Position numbers and translations under genes: made by a program. A stretch of DNA of 64,000 nucleotides from Apoderus coryli. Its lineage: Eukaryota > Arthropoda > Insecta > Coleoptera > Attelabidae. The DNA lies in contig OU452201.1 of NCBI GenBank assembly GCA_911728435.2, forward strand, positions 15,438,001 to 15,502,000, in the 5' to 3' direction. Every line of letters begins with the position of its first letter. Positions within the stretch are counted from its first letter, which is position 1. Below are positions 53,601 through 63,756 of this stretch, piece by piece. The notes beneath the pieces were generated by a model. The model worked only from the letters and a program-made list of their open reading frames with translations. It did no database searches and was not told where the DNA came from.

Positions 53601-56600
53601 TAACAAATTTAAGTTTTTTTTCTTTGGGTTGTGGATTCGGAAATTATTCGCATTTTATTATTTATTACCAGAAATCATATTTTATTACAATACACAAATT
53701 AAATAAAATTTTATATATATCTTATATATAGTTTGCATTGTAGACACCTGAAGAAGGCAAAAACTTAAAAAAAATATTGCCGAAACCTACGTGTTAATTA
53801 TGAAAATTAATTTCAAATACATAAAAATGACAAGTACCTATTGTATTAAAATATATGATTTATTGAAAGTTTTCTTGAACCTTATTATTCAGTTTTTTAA
53901 TTGGTCGATTTCCTTGGGAATGAGGTTCAGATGATATTGTGTATTTATTTCAAAAACTAGTTTCATCTGAACCTCATTCCCAAGAAAATCGACCAATAAA
54001 AAAACTAAATAAGAAATAGTTTCCGAACCCACGACCCAAAGAAAATAGAAAAAAAATAAAATTAACTAAAAGGGTGCACGAAAATAAACAAACAAAAAAT
54101 ATTTGAAATTTAAATGCAACAGAACTCGTATAAGTCTTCAAAATGCCATTTTCTCACAAATATACTGGGGGTTCCATTTAAAAAGCAGCCGTATCAATTT
54201 AAAGTTCCTTTACCAGCTTTTGCTATTTGTTAAAATAAGGATGTTATTTGATAGAGTAATTTTCGGTGATTTTTGGAAACTTAAAAAACTAAACAACTTA
54301 TAAAACTTTATAAATAGAATACTTCTTTTCCATCTGGTCTGGGTTTCGAGGTATCCTGCAATATCATCCAATTTGGGACACCCTGCACACTTTTCCCACT
54401 ATTTGGTTTTGGAAATATATATAATATATACATATTTAATTTATACTTGTATCACATAGACACAGGATTTACCAAACTATCTAATAAAAAAAAAACATGA
54501 CGAAAGGAGTATTTTTGGAGATGATAGAAACCAACATAGACGATAGAACAGTGAACAACTGAAAATACGCAGACAATGCTGGCATAATTTATTCTCATTT
54601 ACTAACATACAACAATAGGTCTAACAACAATAATAACAGCCTTGTTCGCGGAGGCAGTTCCGAACTAGTTCAGAATGCTTTCATGAGCGCACACCAAGAT
54701 TTTTTTATGCTTTCTAATCCAAATAGCGTGTTGTGCGCTTATATAGCGTTCTGAAATGGTTCGGAACTGCCTTTGCGAACAAGGCTAATATCGTCATCAA
54801 ATTAACCCATGTAGTTCATTTTTCAACTACTTCTCCAATACACCCACTTATATTTGTGTACATTTCTCCTTTAAATTTCAGAGATATATTTTCAAAAATT
54901 GAGGCAAGGTGACAGATTGCTCTAGGTCACACAAGCACAACAAGAAATTAAGTTATTTCATGTGTATATATATGATAATTATGATAAAAGCTCAACTTTG
55001 ATTTTCTCTGAGTGGCAGTTAGAGATTTGAATAGTAGTCTCTTCACCACAGAAAACACAAAGAGAAATCATCACATATCATCCTTGCCAAGTCAATTAAA
55101 TTAAAAACTGCTTGGTACGTGAATGGTTTACAAGTATATATGGATGTTTTTTTTACAATACTCCTTTTACCCATTTTACAAATAAATAAATAATTACAAT
55201 AACATTCAGTATAGTTTATAGTCAGTTCGCTACCTACCTGTTTATTTATAAATAAATTATTAAATAATAATGATTTATAGAATTTCAATATATCTAGTTA
55301 AGTATATATTTTAATCTACCTATATGTTCTATAACAGCAGGGCCGTATAATATTTGTGATAATTTTAATAAAATGATGAACCTGTGTGATATTTATAATT
55401 ATTCTTAGGGGGTGATTTTTGGAGAGGTTGCCCTTTTCCTGGCTGTGGGTTCTTATTAGCAGGAATATTTACTTGTTGATGAGTACAATATTTCTTTCTT
55501 CTTTCTTTTCTTATGTACAATATACAACATAATATACCTGCCAGTTTTTTTTTATTTTGTATATGTAGGGGAAAGGGGGGCACATTCAACCATTTTGTAA
55601 GTTTTGTTGAATAAAAAACTCCCAGTAAGGATTTTTAAGTTATACTTATTATTATAATGTTAAGTGTGGTTTTAGCTACATTTTTTGGAAAAAAGTTTAA
55701 TTTTAAAACATTTTATAAAGTTAAAACCAAGGCTTAAATAAAACTTTACAAACGGTTTAAAGTGCCCCCCCGGTGGGGTAGATTCAACCATCACAAGGGG
55801 CAGTTTAAACTATAACAAGCATTTGTAAAAAAAAAACTTATTTTTGCATATAACTTTTATTTGTGAGTTTTTAATATTGCTGATGATGTTAAATCAAGAC
55901 TAAACGTATGGAGAGAAGAAGGTCTAGCTGTTTTAGCTGTGTTTTGTTTAGGTAACTTTAACCTTAGATCATACCGCTCAGCTGTAGCTATGTCATCAAC
56001 TGCCGGATAAAAAAACTTAAAGCTAGGTCTTTTACGTCGTAAATATTTAATCTGAAATTCATTTTTTAATATACTGAACTATTCCCAGTTCTTGAGATTT
56101 TGTAAACACTTGGGAAACACTATATTTGCTAGAAAAAACCAGCCCGTTTTCAACAAAATCGCTATTTTCGTTACCCGAGTCATGATTATATAAATTTTGT
56201 AACTCTGCCGGTGAGTATTTTTTCCGTAGTTTTTTAATTCTAGAATGCAGTGTATCTCGTTTTACAATGAAGCTTCTGCTGGATTCTCTTTCTAACATAT
56301 TCTTACTTATATCTTCTCTAATAGCATTCTTCATATCGGTTTCAACTAGGTTGGCCCGGTTTGTCTTTTTTTTTTGTAATTACGCACCATTTAAAAAGAA
56401 GAGAATATTTAATTTAAAATCATATGACATATACCGTACAGTGAAGAGGTTTGGGGCTGGTTGAATATACCCCACCTCTATGTGGTTGAATGTGCCCCAT
56501 CCTTTAGTTCGCAATAAAATCTCCTGATATCCGTACATTTTATATTTTAAGGTTAAAACAATAATAAAACAGTAATCTCTAATAACAAAGTAAATCAGTG

Positions 56601-57772
56601 ATAATTATGTTACAGGTATAATTTATAACTCATTAAAATAATATTACAAAATATAGTAAACAAAATCTTCCCGTAAATTTACAAAAATTACACTTTATTT
56701 TTTTCACCAAGCAACTGACCACTTACAACTTTCTAACTACACAGGAAGTAGTTATAAATGACTGTCAGTCGACACGAATTTTTTTGGCGCTTAATTTAAA
56801 CTGGAAAAATATTTAGGAGTGGTGGTTGAATCTGCCCCTTGGTTGAATGTGCCTCCTTTTCCCCTACCTATTATTATTATTTGTTCTTATTCTATGTTTG
56901 GCTGGTTTAAGTTATTAGTTTTTTTTTGTTGTTGTTGAAGATAATTCTTTTCCTGGAATAAATAAAAGTGAAAGAGTATATTTTCTTTGAAATAGTTATA
57001 GATTATGGATTTTTAATTTGTATTCTTACTGCTCTGTAAATGGTGTAAAGCTTTATTTATTTATAAAATTACCGAAAATCGCTTAGGGTTATGGATTGTG
57101 TGGAAATGTTGTTGCATTTACAAAGCAAGTGCTACAGCTTACCTTCCTCATATACGCTGTATACGTATCACAAAAATTGCATTTCTTGCAGTGTTTATAC
57201 AGAATGGCGAGTTTGCAGTTTGATAAAGGCGCATGATTTTGTTTCAGTAAGAGTAAAAACAGACCATCTTGAGAGGCCAGACTCCATGACAAACATAACG
57301 TACATTTAATTGAAATATTGAACAAAAACTGCAGTTTATATTTTTTCTTTAAGTATTAAATACTTCTAAAGAAGACAAGGTAATTTGCTATAACAATACA
57401 AATTTCTTTGAGGCAAAGCTAAGTAGAATTCGGAAACTTTATGATACGAACAAATTTTGGAACTTTCTGTATGAACATATACATGCGTTTCAATTTCCTG
57501 TGTAGATTAGTGTATACAACCCATAACTTTTCAAAAATCTTCGCGTTTTTTCATAATTTTTTTACATTTTTATCTGAACTGTATTAATTATAAAAGAAAA
57601 TTAAAATTTGGTTGGCTGAATTAATACTTTCATTTTCAGGAAATATTAGTGCTGTATTCATCTACAAATGGAAGGGCGAAGAATTAGCGAAACTAGTTGA
57701 AAACAACTCTAAAGTTTTTGTACATATAACATTAGCGGGCTATTCAACGTCTAAAACAGCTAGTATTAATAG
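37327..57772 (+). CDS. gol: goliath-type transmembrane E3 ubiquitin ligase (RNF150/RNF130 family), 5' part only
   Basis: Goliath proteins are single-pass endosomal membrane ubiquitin ligases with a luminal PA domain and a cytoplasmic RING-H2 domain. Three coding exons are seen: 37327-37597, 42001-42267 and 57640-57772 (671 nt, 223 residues plus 2 nt). All have good GT-AG sites and matching phases. Residues 19-30 (TLFIYIIFWFQLF region) look like a signal peptide. The PA domain follows with PWIALVKRGRCNFEVKVENA and GVLVYNDRDSPNLDLMQLS, then ISAVFIYKWKGEELAKLVEN. Asn-X-Ser/Thr sites (NIT, NSS, NIS, NNS) fit a luminal segment. The sequence stops just before the expected transmembrane helix. No transmembrane or RING exon was found up to base 64,000, so the 3' half is probably outside the window. 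Intron 1 is 4.4 kb and intron 2 is 15.4 kb. The PA signature fits goliath better than the RNF13/godzilla branch; the symbol is by homology only. Confidence 0.88.
38018..38490 (+). repeat. Hairpin-rich interspersed repeat, copy 1 (goliath intron 1)
   Basis: It runs from AATAGTATATTGTGCAACG to CCCACTAGTTGC and matches 60,040-60,518 in inverse order over almost its whole length. It includes an internal hairpin around CTGCGGCTCATGCTGCA. Function and class are unknown. Confidence 0.7.
39636..40078. mobile_element. Foldback element, inverted arms of about 190 bp
   Basis: The left arm (39636-39831) and right arm (39897-40078) are inverted near-copies. Examples are ATTAAAACTCATTATTTG against ATTAAAGCTCATTATTTG, AAAAGCCACTGCGTGAG against AAAAGCCACCGCGTGAG, and GTCCTAACGTTTCA on both. 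Only about 65 bp separate the arms. It lies in goliath intron 1 and is non-coding. Confidence 0.75.
42001..42267 (+). CDS. gol: goliath exon B: core of the PA domain
   Basis: The exon opens after a T-rich acceptor ending TTTCAG and encodes GPASGLLVH through DPR. It includes the two cysteines of the PA fold (in ACHF and RCNF) and the strongly conserved KRGRCNFEVKVENAFRSNAA. The donor is GTGAGT. This is the most diagnostic exon of the gene. Confidence 0.9.
43610..44110 (-). pseudogene. Broken Tc1/mariner-superfamily transposase, copy 1
   Basis: The minus strand reads LNVWIGNVGYCLIGPVFLPE and RLTGLIFATF, then GAPAHFSQVAPEFL, RWIGRGRRNLWPAQSPDLI and PQDFFMWGHLK. This is the usual order of the catalytic core. 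The second catalytic Asp is replaced by Tyr (VVYGAPAH instead of a D-G-A-P-A-H core), and stops follow at 43,760 and upstream. The element end reads TACAGAGTGT at 43,609. It is inactive and lies in goliath intron 2. Confidence 0.75.
44228..44425 (+). repeat. Interspersed repeat next to the transposase relic, copy 1
   Basis: It includes ATATTCTTGCTTTATCTCA, GTGGCGTACAT, TAAGTTGCCCCCCTAGCGCC and TGATCTAGTTAGG. An inverted copy of the same order lies at 49,579-49,850. Confidence 0.6.
45225..45345. repeat. GTCTTG/CAAGAC-rich short repeat
   Basis: Alternating GTCTTGCAC, TTGGTCTTGGTCTTGC, AGCAAGACTGCAAGACC motifs occur on both strands over 120 bp, followed by CTCGCTCATCACTAC. It is a small interspersed or simple repeat; the class is not recognised. 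Confidence 0.4.
47611..47641. repeat. (AAT)n microsatellite
   Basis: About ten uninterrupted AAT units. The poly-Asn and poly-Leu reading frames over it are artefacts. Confidence 0.85.
49579..49850 (-). repeat. Interspersed repeat, inverted copy 2 of 44228-44425
   Basis: Read on the minus strand it gives the same order: AATATTCTTGG, TTTATCTCA, a GTGATGTACAT block, TAAGTTGCCCCCCTGACGCC and TTTTGATCTAGTTAGG. About 60 extra bases lie between the first two blocks. Confidence 0.55.
49889..50070 (-). pseudogene. Tc1/mariner transposase relic, copy 2 (3' end only)
   Basis: From GTTGAAAGTGACC through AGCTCGGATACATGAATCC to AGAGTAGCAT it matches the 3' part of the relic at 43,660-43,815. Only the C-terminal tail is present and it is full of stops. 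Confidence 0.6.
51624..51642. repeat. Short (AC)n repeat
   Basis: About nine AC units. Confidence 0.7.
53620..54045. mobile_element. Interrupted foldback element with a nested insertion
   Basis: TCTTTGGGTTGTGGATTCGG at 53621 and TTGGTCGATTTCCTTGGGAA at 53901 are both inverted in one continuous right arm (about 53,963-54,045). The left arm is therefore split by about 230 bp (53,650-53,883). The inserted part carries CCTGAAGAAGGC and GCCGAAACC. Confidence 0.55.
55568..56864 (-). mobile_element. 1.3-kb pogo/Tigger-like transposon with TA target site
   Basis: The ends are inverted copies of GGGGAAAGGGGGGCACATTC (left) and GGGGAAAAGGAGGCACATTC (right), flanked by TA (55566-55567 and 56865-56866). 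Extra GGTTGAATSTGCCCC-type repeats occur near both ends. The minus strand at 56059-56334 encodes 91 residues with a helix-turn-helix-like region (DTLHSRIKKLRKKYS) and VFTKSQELGIVQYIKK. These match the N-terminal DNA-binding part of pogo/CENP-B-type transposases. A second open stretch (about 55,870-56,056) follows a possible splice acceptor and reads RRKRPSFKFFYPAVDD. No DDE domain is present, so this is a non-autonomous deletion form in goliath intron 2. Confidence 0.7.
57640..57772 (+). CDS. gol: goliath exon C: end of the PA domain
   Basis: This small exon encodes RNISAVFIYKWKGEELAKLV through TASINR and joins exon B in phase. In the family the next residues form the transmembrane helix, so the exon ends exactly at the domain boundary. 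The acceptor is TTTTCAG and the donor GTAAGT. Confidence 0.88.
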
Positions 57773-60026
57773 GTAAGTTACATATCAATAAGTTTTTTTA
57801 TTTTACGGCAATGTGCTAATAATGATAATTGATCAGCTCTTAAGTCCTTTATATATTATTGGATTTAATTTTATAAAATTCATGTATTAAAAGGACTATC
57901 TTTATTTCCATTTATTTAAATATATTATAAAATACTGTGACCTACTGATGTTTTGATATGTACAGGATTCCAGACCTAACATTGAGTTTTAAATTGTAGA
58001 AATGGAATTTTTAGTTCAAAGAAAATATTTTAGAATAAAATATTATTACAAGAATTTTTCGGTGTATTTCATAGGATTGGTTTTTTAAAACAACAAAAAA
58101 AAGTTAACACAATGTAGAAATGCTTTACAATAAGCAGTTGCAGTTACTAAAATTGATACAAGTAATTTGTTGATGAAAACAAAGTTAGTTACAGTGTGAT
58201 GATTATTTCCAAATAAAGGGAAATTAATTTACTGTTTTGCGTAGTTTTTCACCAATACAACAATGGTTGTTTATTATATAAGACAGTAAAATAGTGCTTT
58301 ACCCCCGATTGGAAAATGATAAATTCCACGAGTATGTAAAGCGTTTTACCGTCGTGTAATATGCTACTTTGTTCTTGAGCGAATATGTTAACCAAAAATT
58401 AATAAAATGGTTTAGATTATTAAATGGAAGTCAAATTGACTGGTTTTCATCTTGTGTATTACGCTTGTTATGGATTTGGTTGACTGCAACGCGATGCATC
58501 TTGACATTTATAGATTTGTCCCTTGAATGGGTAAAAATTGTTGGATTTTACTGTTGTAAATAAACTGTCATATTGACAACAACTAACAAACGAACAAATG
58601 ATAGTTTACCATCCACAATAGAATATAGTAAGTAATTTACGTAACAAGTCCGGAAAATAGGTTTTTTTTTGACGAATAGACAAAATTGACTGGAAGTCTG
58701 TGAGTACAAAAAAACTATTTTCGGGCGTGTTGCGTACAATATTTTTTCGGCAACCGTGTAGAATAATAAAGCAATGAAACGACACATTTCTTTATTATAC
58801 ATTTTAATTCTTATTTGAGTTAAACAGAACAGAACAGAAAATACTACATATTAACAGAAACATTTTAATTCTTATTTATATTAAAATTCGAGCAATTGCT
58901 AATATTGAAGGGATTGAATTTGTTTGAAATGACAACAACGACTTGATTTTTCCCGGAGTATTAGAAATATTATTTCCTTACAGTACAATTTAAAATTAAA
59001 ATTTCATATGTTTAGAGTTATTTGACAATAATTACTATTCCCTATTTAGGTCACACTGTATATTATCTGTAGATACGAGTAGGCAAATCCCGTTATTATT
59101 TGTTTATTTCCTGCAATAAATTCTACATAATTATAAATAGACACTTCTGATAAACAAAATAATCATTAATCATTGTTTTTAACTATAATTTTGAATCATG
59201 GAACCCATTGTTGTGAGAGTACCTACCTATTATAGCACTGATTTTGTTTTTCAAAATTGAGAAAAAAAAAAGGTAAATGTTCCTAACTTTCCTGTATTTT
59301 ATGTGTTAGACATAAACAATAATATTGTAAATATCCGATCTTTAGATTAGCATTGAGTGGGAGAACGTCGAACTTTTATAATTCAAAATTGTTGTTTATT
59401 TTTGCAAATTTTATTATTCATTACCGCGAGATAGATGTGTTTATTTTATGTATTTTTGCATCCTCATGCTTTTATAAACTAATCTTATATTTATGCACTT
59501 AAATGAATATATTATTGTTCAACAAAATTTTGACATGATGTGAGTTTATTTTTTAAATTACTAAAAAACATACACTTACCAAGAAAAATATTGAGTTAAG
59601 TACTAATTTTGAAGTATGAAGTATTTTCATGCAAGAAATGTGAAGTGAGTTCTTGAGACAATGATAGTATCAATTTGCCATTGCTATTGTGACGCTATGT
59701 TACCGTATTTTGAGTAAGTTGTTGAATTTTAATTGTTGTTAGACTTACCAGTTAATGAAAGCAAATTAAATTGTTTTAATATATAGTTTTTTATAGTGTT
59801 AAAGTAATGATGTCCTAGATATTTTTTAAAATAATATTAATTTTTGGTACTTAATTCATGATTCAACATCCGAACTCTGTAGTGAAACACGTGTGCTATT
59901 TTAATAACATTATTAGTGGAATTTTAAGAAACAAATGATTTTTTCTACGACTGTCTTTCAATGCCTTTATTATATGTTCAATCATGATTTGAAAATGTAG
60001 TACATTGTAATGTTGTTTTTCATTTA

Positions 60027-60518
60027 CCCGTGCACAATAAATATTTCCTACTAGTTGCTAGGCAACCAGTGGGAAATATTTATTGTGCACGGGCAAATTT
60101 CCTGGTAATAACAAAAGTAGCGTCGGGCATGAAAAATCACCATAGCAACGCCGACAATACAAACACACCAAATTGACAGTTTAGGTATTTATAATTAATA
60201 ATAATTATAATTAAGTATTTCGCTAATTTCAAAACACAAAAACAGTGATAGTGAATATAGTCAATTTAATGCTTGTAACTTATCATTTTCAGGCTTAGTA
60301 ACAGGGGTAAGTTACGAAAAACAAATATTTTCCTAAAAATTATGTTTAATTTATTCAAAAGGATTAAAACAGTCGTAGAAAAAGTATAGTGTGAAACTCA
60401 CATAAAATGACCATTTCCTACTCGTATGATTTGCAGCACTCGCCTGCGGCACATGCTGCAAACGATCATACTCGTAGGAAATATATGCCATTTCATGTTC
60501 GTTGCACAATATACTATT
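60027..60518 (-). repeat. Hairpin-rich interspersed repeat, copy 2 (inverted)
   Basis: This is the inverted counterpart of 38018-38490. It contains two strong hairpins. One is at 60027-60093, with 22-bp perfect outer arms (CCCGTGCACAATAAATATTT...) and further imperfect pairing inside. The other is at 60415-60480, with arms of about 24 bp (CCTACTCGTATGATTTGCAG...). A second inverse piece (TTCTACGACTGT at about 59,944 against ACAGTCGTAGAA at about 60,370) makes this copy partly foldback. Confidence 0.7.
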
Positions 60519-60738
60519 ATTTATCCAAATTCATTTAATTTCACATCAAGTAAAAATCATCAACTATTGCTTTTGTATTGCGTGGTGGAGAAATGATTGA
60601 TTTGAGAGTTTTCAGATAATAACTATAATTGTTCGCACAATTAGTAAACAAAATATAATTAATAACAATAACTAAGATTAATTATATATCATGTAACAGA
60701 TGAATCACTAATTACGAGAAAAATGCTTATAATAATAC

Positions 60739-63608
60739 CAAAGATTAATCTACACAATAGATAGTCAGCGTATATGGGACATAAAACAAAAATTGAAACT
60801 GTCTCGACACGAGCTACATCTATTAGAAAAACATGCAACCATGGAAATTGTAGATGGCGTTATATGTATTGTGTTGAAATAAAATAATCATATGGGCAAT
60901 GTTAGACAAGGACGAGTATACTTTCCCCTACGAGGTGGGAGTTTGTTTTTATATTATAGGTATCATATATGTACTACTGTGCAGCAGTGTTTTTTGTCGG
61001 GTAGTAATATAAAATTATATGGTATACGTATACCTATCTACGCAAAGATTAATGTGTATGGACGAAAATAAAAGAAATTACTATAATAGTATAAATATAC
61101 AGGGCTGGTTCATTAAATGTTTTAGACAATAATTTTAAATGACTAAAATAATATTATTTTAGTCATTTAATTTTAAATTTCGGATATAAGGATGCATCAA
61201 AAAGTTATATTTAAATTAACGAAATTTGGCGTTATAGATAGGACTTCCGGTTATTACCTGATTCAGTTTTAAGGATCAAACTCAAACAGCAGATTCAACT
61301 TGTCGTTAACATTATGAAAAAATAAATCTCAGAGGCGGGTAAATTAAAGGGGCATAAAGGCGTGAAATGCTACCCTAACTTTTTTATGCACATTTTTTGC
61401 GTGTGTTTCAATTCGGAGATGCAAAATCTAACAAATTATATACGTAATAAATGTATCCTTCTGTGATATTGATAGAAAGTCATCGTTATCGCTTAATATC
61501 GATTTTAAGAAATGTTAATATTAAAAAGGCTGTGCTTTTTACAAGTTGCTGAAGTAAATAAGGTTTGAAATTTCCAGCATGACAATAATTATTTAAAAAA
61601 ATACGGTTTCGAAATGCAGGATGTAAAAAATTAGAATTTTTAATCTGTTTTTAATGAAAATTTAAATCTATTGAGAAATATGGTTCAGGGTTTTTGTGAA
61701 ATGTATTTAACTCCAAAGATTCTACTCATCGATTATAACCGAATTAATTTACTCAAAAATATCTATACTAGTAAAATAACACAATTATCACAATTAGGTT
61801 CAAATTCTGCAACGCCGATTTGAAAAAAAACTTACAGCCTCCCTAATATTGGTTTTTGTGCAATGATCATAAAACTTTAAAAAACTAACGATTTATGTAG
61901 ATTGTATTGTTAACACATTTCGTAAAAAGCTTTAAAAACCCACCAACAGGGTGTTAAAAGTATCACGACAATAACTTTTTTCATGTTTTAACAAGTACAA
62001 TCGTCTGCTTCAGATTGATCCTTAAAAACTGAATAACAGTTTCTCTATATAAAAAAATAAAACTCGTAAATATCATCCCCAAACATTTAATTTGAATACA
62101 ATTACATAACACCATATTTGAAAGTAAATAAAAAAAAAACAGCATTACCTAGTTTGACAGATTTGCAAATTGCAAATCAAAGTATCTATGTATACAGGGT
62201 GTTGCATAAGTACTTGTACAAACTTTAAAGGGTGATTCTTTGACTAATTTTAAGATACAAATTTCATATGTACATGGGTCCGCTACGGCTTGGTTTTCGA
62301 GATACAGGTAGTTCAAAAAGAATATTATATTTAGGATTATATGCTTGTTCAATAGCATCGCAATTTGGTGCAATTCGGGATACAGGTGTATTGATGACAC
62401 CAGAGCTGTCAAAAGAACTAATAAAAAATACGAAAAATAACAAAATACAAATATCATTCAAAAGACAACAATGCACATAATAGTCGGTACCAAGCCAAAT
62501 AGGTAGTAGGTAAATATAGATTTATTTTGTTTCGGGCTTGGGCTTGGCACCGACTTATTGTAATCAAAACTACCCACCAAACAGATACATTTAATTTTAC
62601 GCAGATGCTCAAAATGTTAACTTTCTTTCATTAATAGAGACCTGTGAAGTGAGCTTACCTCTTACGCCCACGTATTAAGTACTAAGTTTCAGTTATCAGT
62701 TATAATTTTTTATTTTCCAAGAAAGCGAAACGAGATATTTAAAACGGCATTGCGCCGCCCTCATGTATACCTCCGGGGGCGGCATCGAAAATCGCTACAC
62801 GTCACAAACTTGTAAATGCTTAGAACTACCCCTATATCAAATTTCTATTTTCTATCTTTTTTGTTTCATACCCAAAGCCCTATTCCTACCGAACTTATTA
62901 TTTACCCGAAGAAACATTAAAAAGAAGTAAAATTTAAGTACCTAAACCGATAAAGTGGAACTTATACCTGATGAAGAGACAGACTATTATAATAGGTATA
63001 CCTAATATAATATACTGATAATTTTTTTATTATAGGTATTATAAGATCTACAACAATCTTGTTACATCTTTGCCACATTGTCTACGTGAAATATTTAGTC
63101 AAAAGTATGTTTCTATCTAAAAGCTTTTCATTTAACGATTGTTCGCCACTGATCATGGGACTGGTCTAGTCTTGAAACATGTATGACATGGATTAAATAT
63201 TATTATATTAAATTTAATTCATAGAGATTAGGCTTTTATTTCAATACTGTACTTGTAATAAATCACCCTGTGTGTTTCTTTTACCGACGAATTGGCAACA
63301 GCACGACACACACCACATTCGCTTGTTTTTTTTTCTACCCTCCCTGCGTATCCCCTCCAGATTAATACAGAATTTCATCAATTTCTCTCTCTGACAATAC
63401 AGCATTGCCGGTGCATATCTGTTGCAAATGATCTAAATAATTGTTATACGTTGCGTTTTGTTTTTGATATTAATAAACTACAAAACGGTTTCTGGCTGTG
63501 ACAATACTGCTCTATGCTTTACACGCTAGTCTACGCCACGTAGTGGCAGGCATACTTAGAGATGTTCTGATTTTAATGCTGACTATCTATTGTGTAGATT
63601 AATCTTTG
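60739..63608. mobile_element. 2.87-kb element with 31-bp terminal repeats and 7-bp target duplication
   Basis: The first 31 bases (CAAAGATTAATCTACACAAT..., through AGTCAGC) are repeated perfectly in inverse at 63578-63608. ATAATAC abuts both ends exactly (60732-60738 and 63609-63615). A further terminus-like CAAAGATTAATGTGTATGG lies inside at about 61,045. I found no transposase; the open frames inside are short and unlike known families. Terminal repeats of 31 bp and a 7-8 bp duplication are compatible with the P superfamily, but that is only a guess. Confidence 0.7.
61135..61170. repeat. 36-bp perfect palindrome
   Basis: TTAAATGACTAAAATAAT is followed at once by its exact inverse, with no loop. 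It lies inside the 2.87-kb element. Confidence 0.85.
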
Positions 63609-63685
63609 ATAATACTGTACATTAAGAATTTTATAATAGGTATACAACATAACACACAAGTTTATCTCAACAAGTTTAAACGCTA

Positions 63686-63756
63686 AATATTTTAAAATTG
63701 TGCTCTATTATGTTCGGCGCACATTGAAGACATAGAGCACAATTTCCTAAAATATT
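63686..63756. repeat. Hairpin with arms of about 23 bp
   Basis: AATATTTTAAAATTGTGCTC...AT is mirrored by ATAGAGCACAATTTCC...AATATT, with two extra bases in the right arm and a loop of about 23 bases. It lies beside the 2.87-kb element. Confidence 0.6.

Larger units (their letters stand above)
42268..57639 (+). other. Intron 2 of goliath, 15.4 kb
   Basis: The intron is mostly AT-rich non-coding DNA with the transposase relics, microsatellites, foldback and pogo-like elements listed separately. Stretches around 47,690-48,000 and 52,950-53,060 resemble old retroelement fragments but cannot be classified. No nested gene is firmly supported. Confidence 0.7.

Noticed and set aside
57089..57325. 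Overlapping frames on both strands with Cys-rich segment CKKCNFCDTYTAYMRK and a GTAAGC donor
   Set aside because: Competing frames on both strands look equally good and no domain is recognisable.
62264..62480. 70-residue frames on both strands inside the 2.87-kb element
   Set aside because: Both strands are open over the same bases and neither shows a transposase motif.
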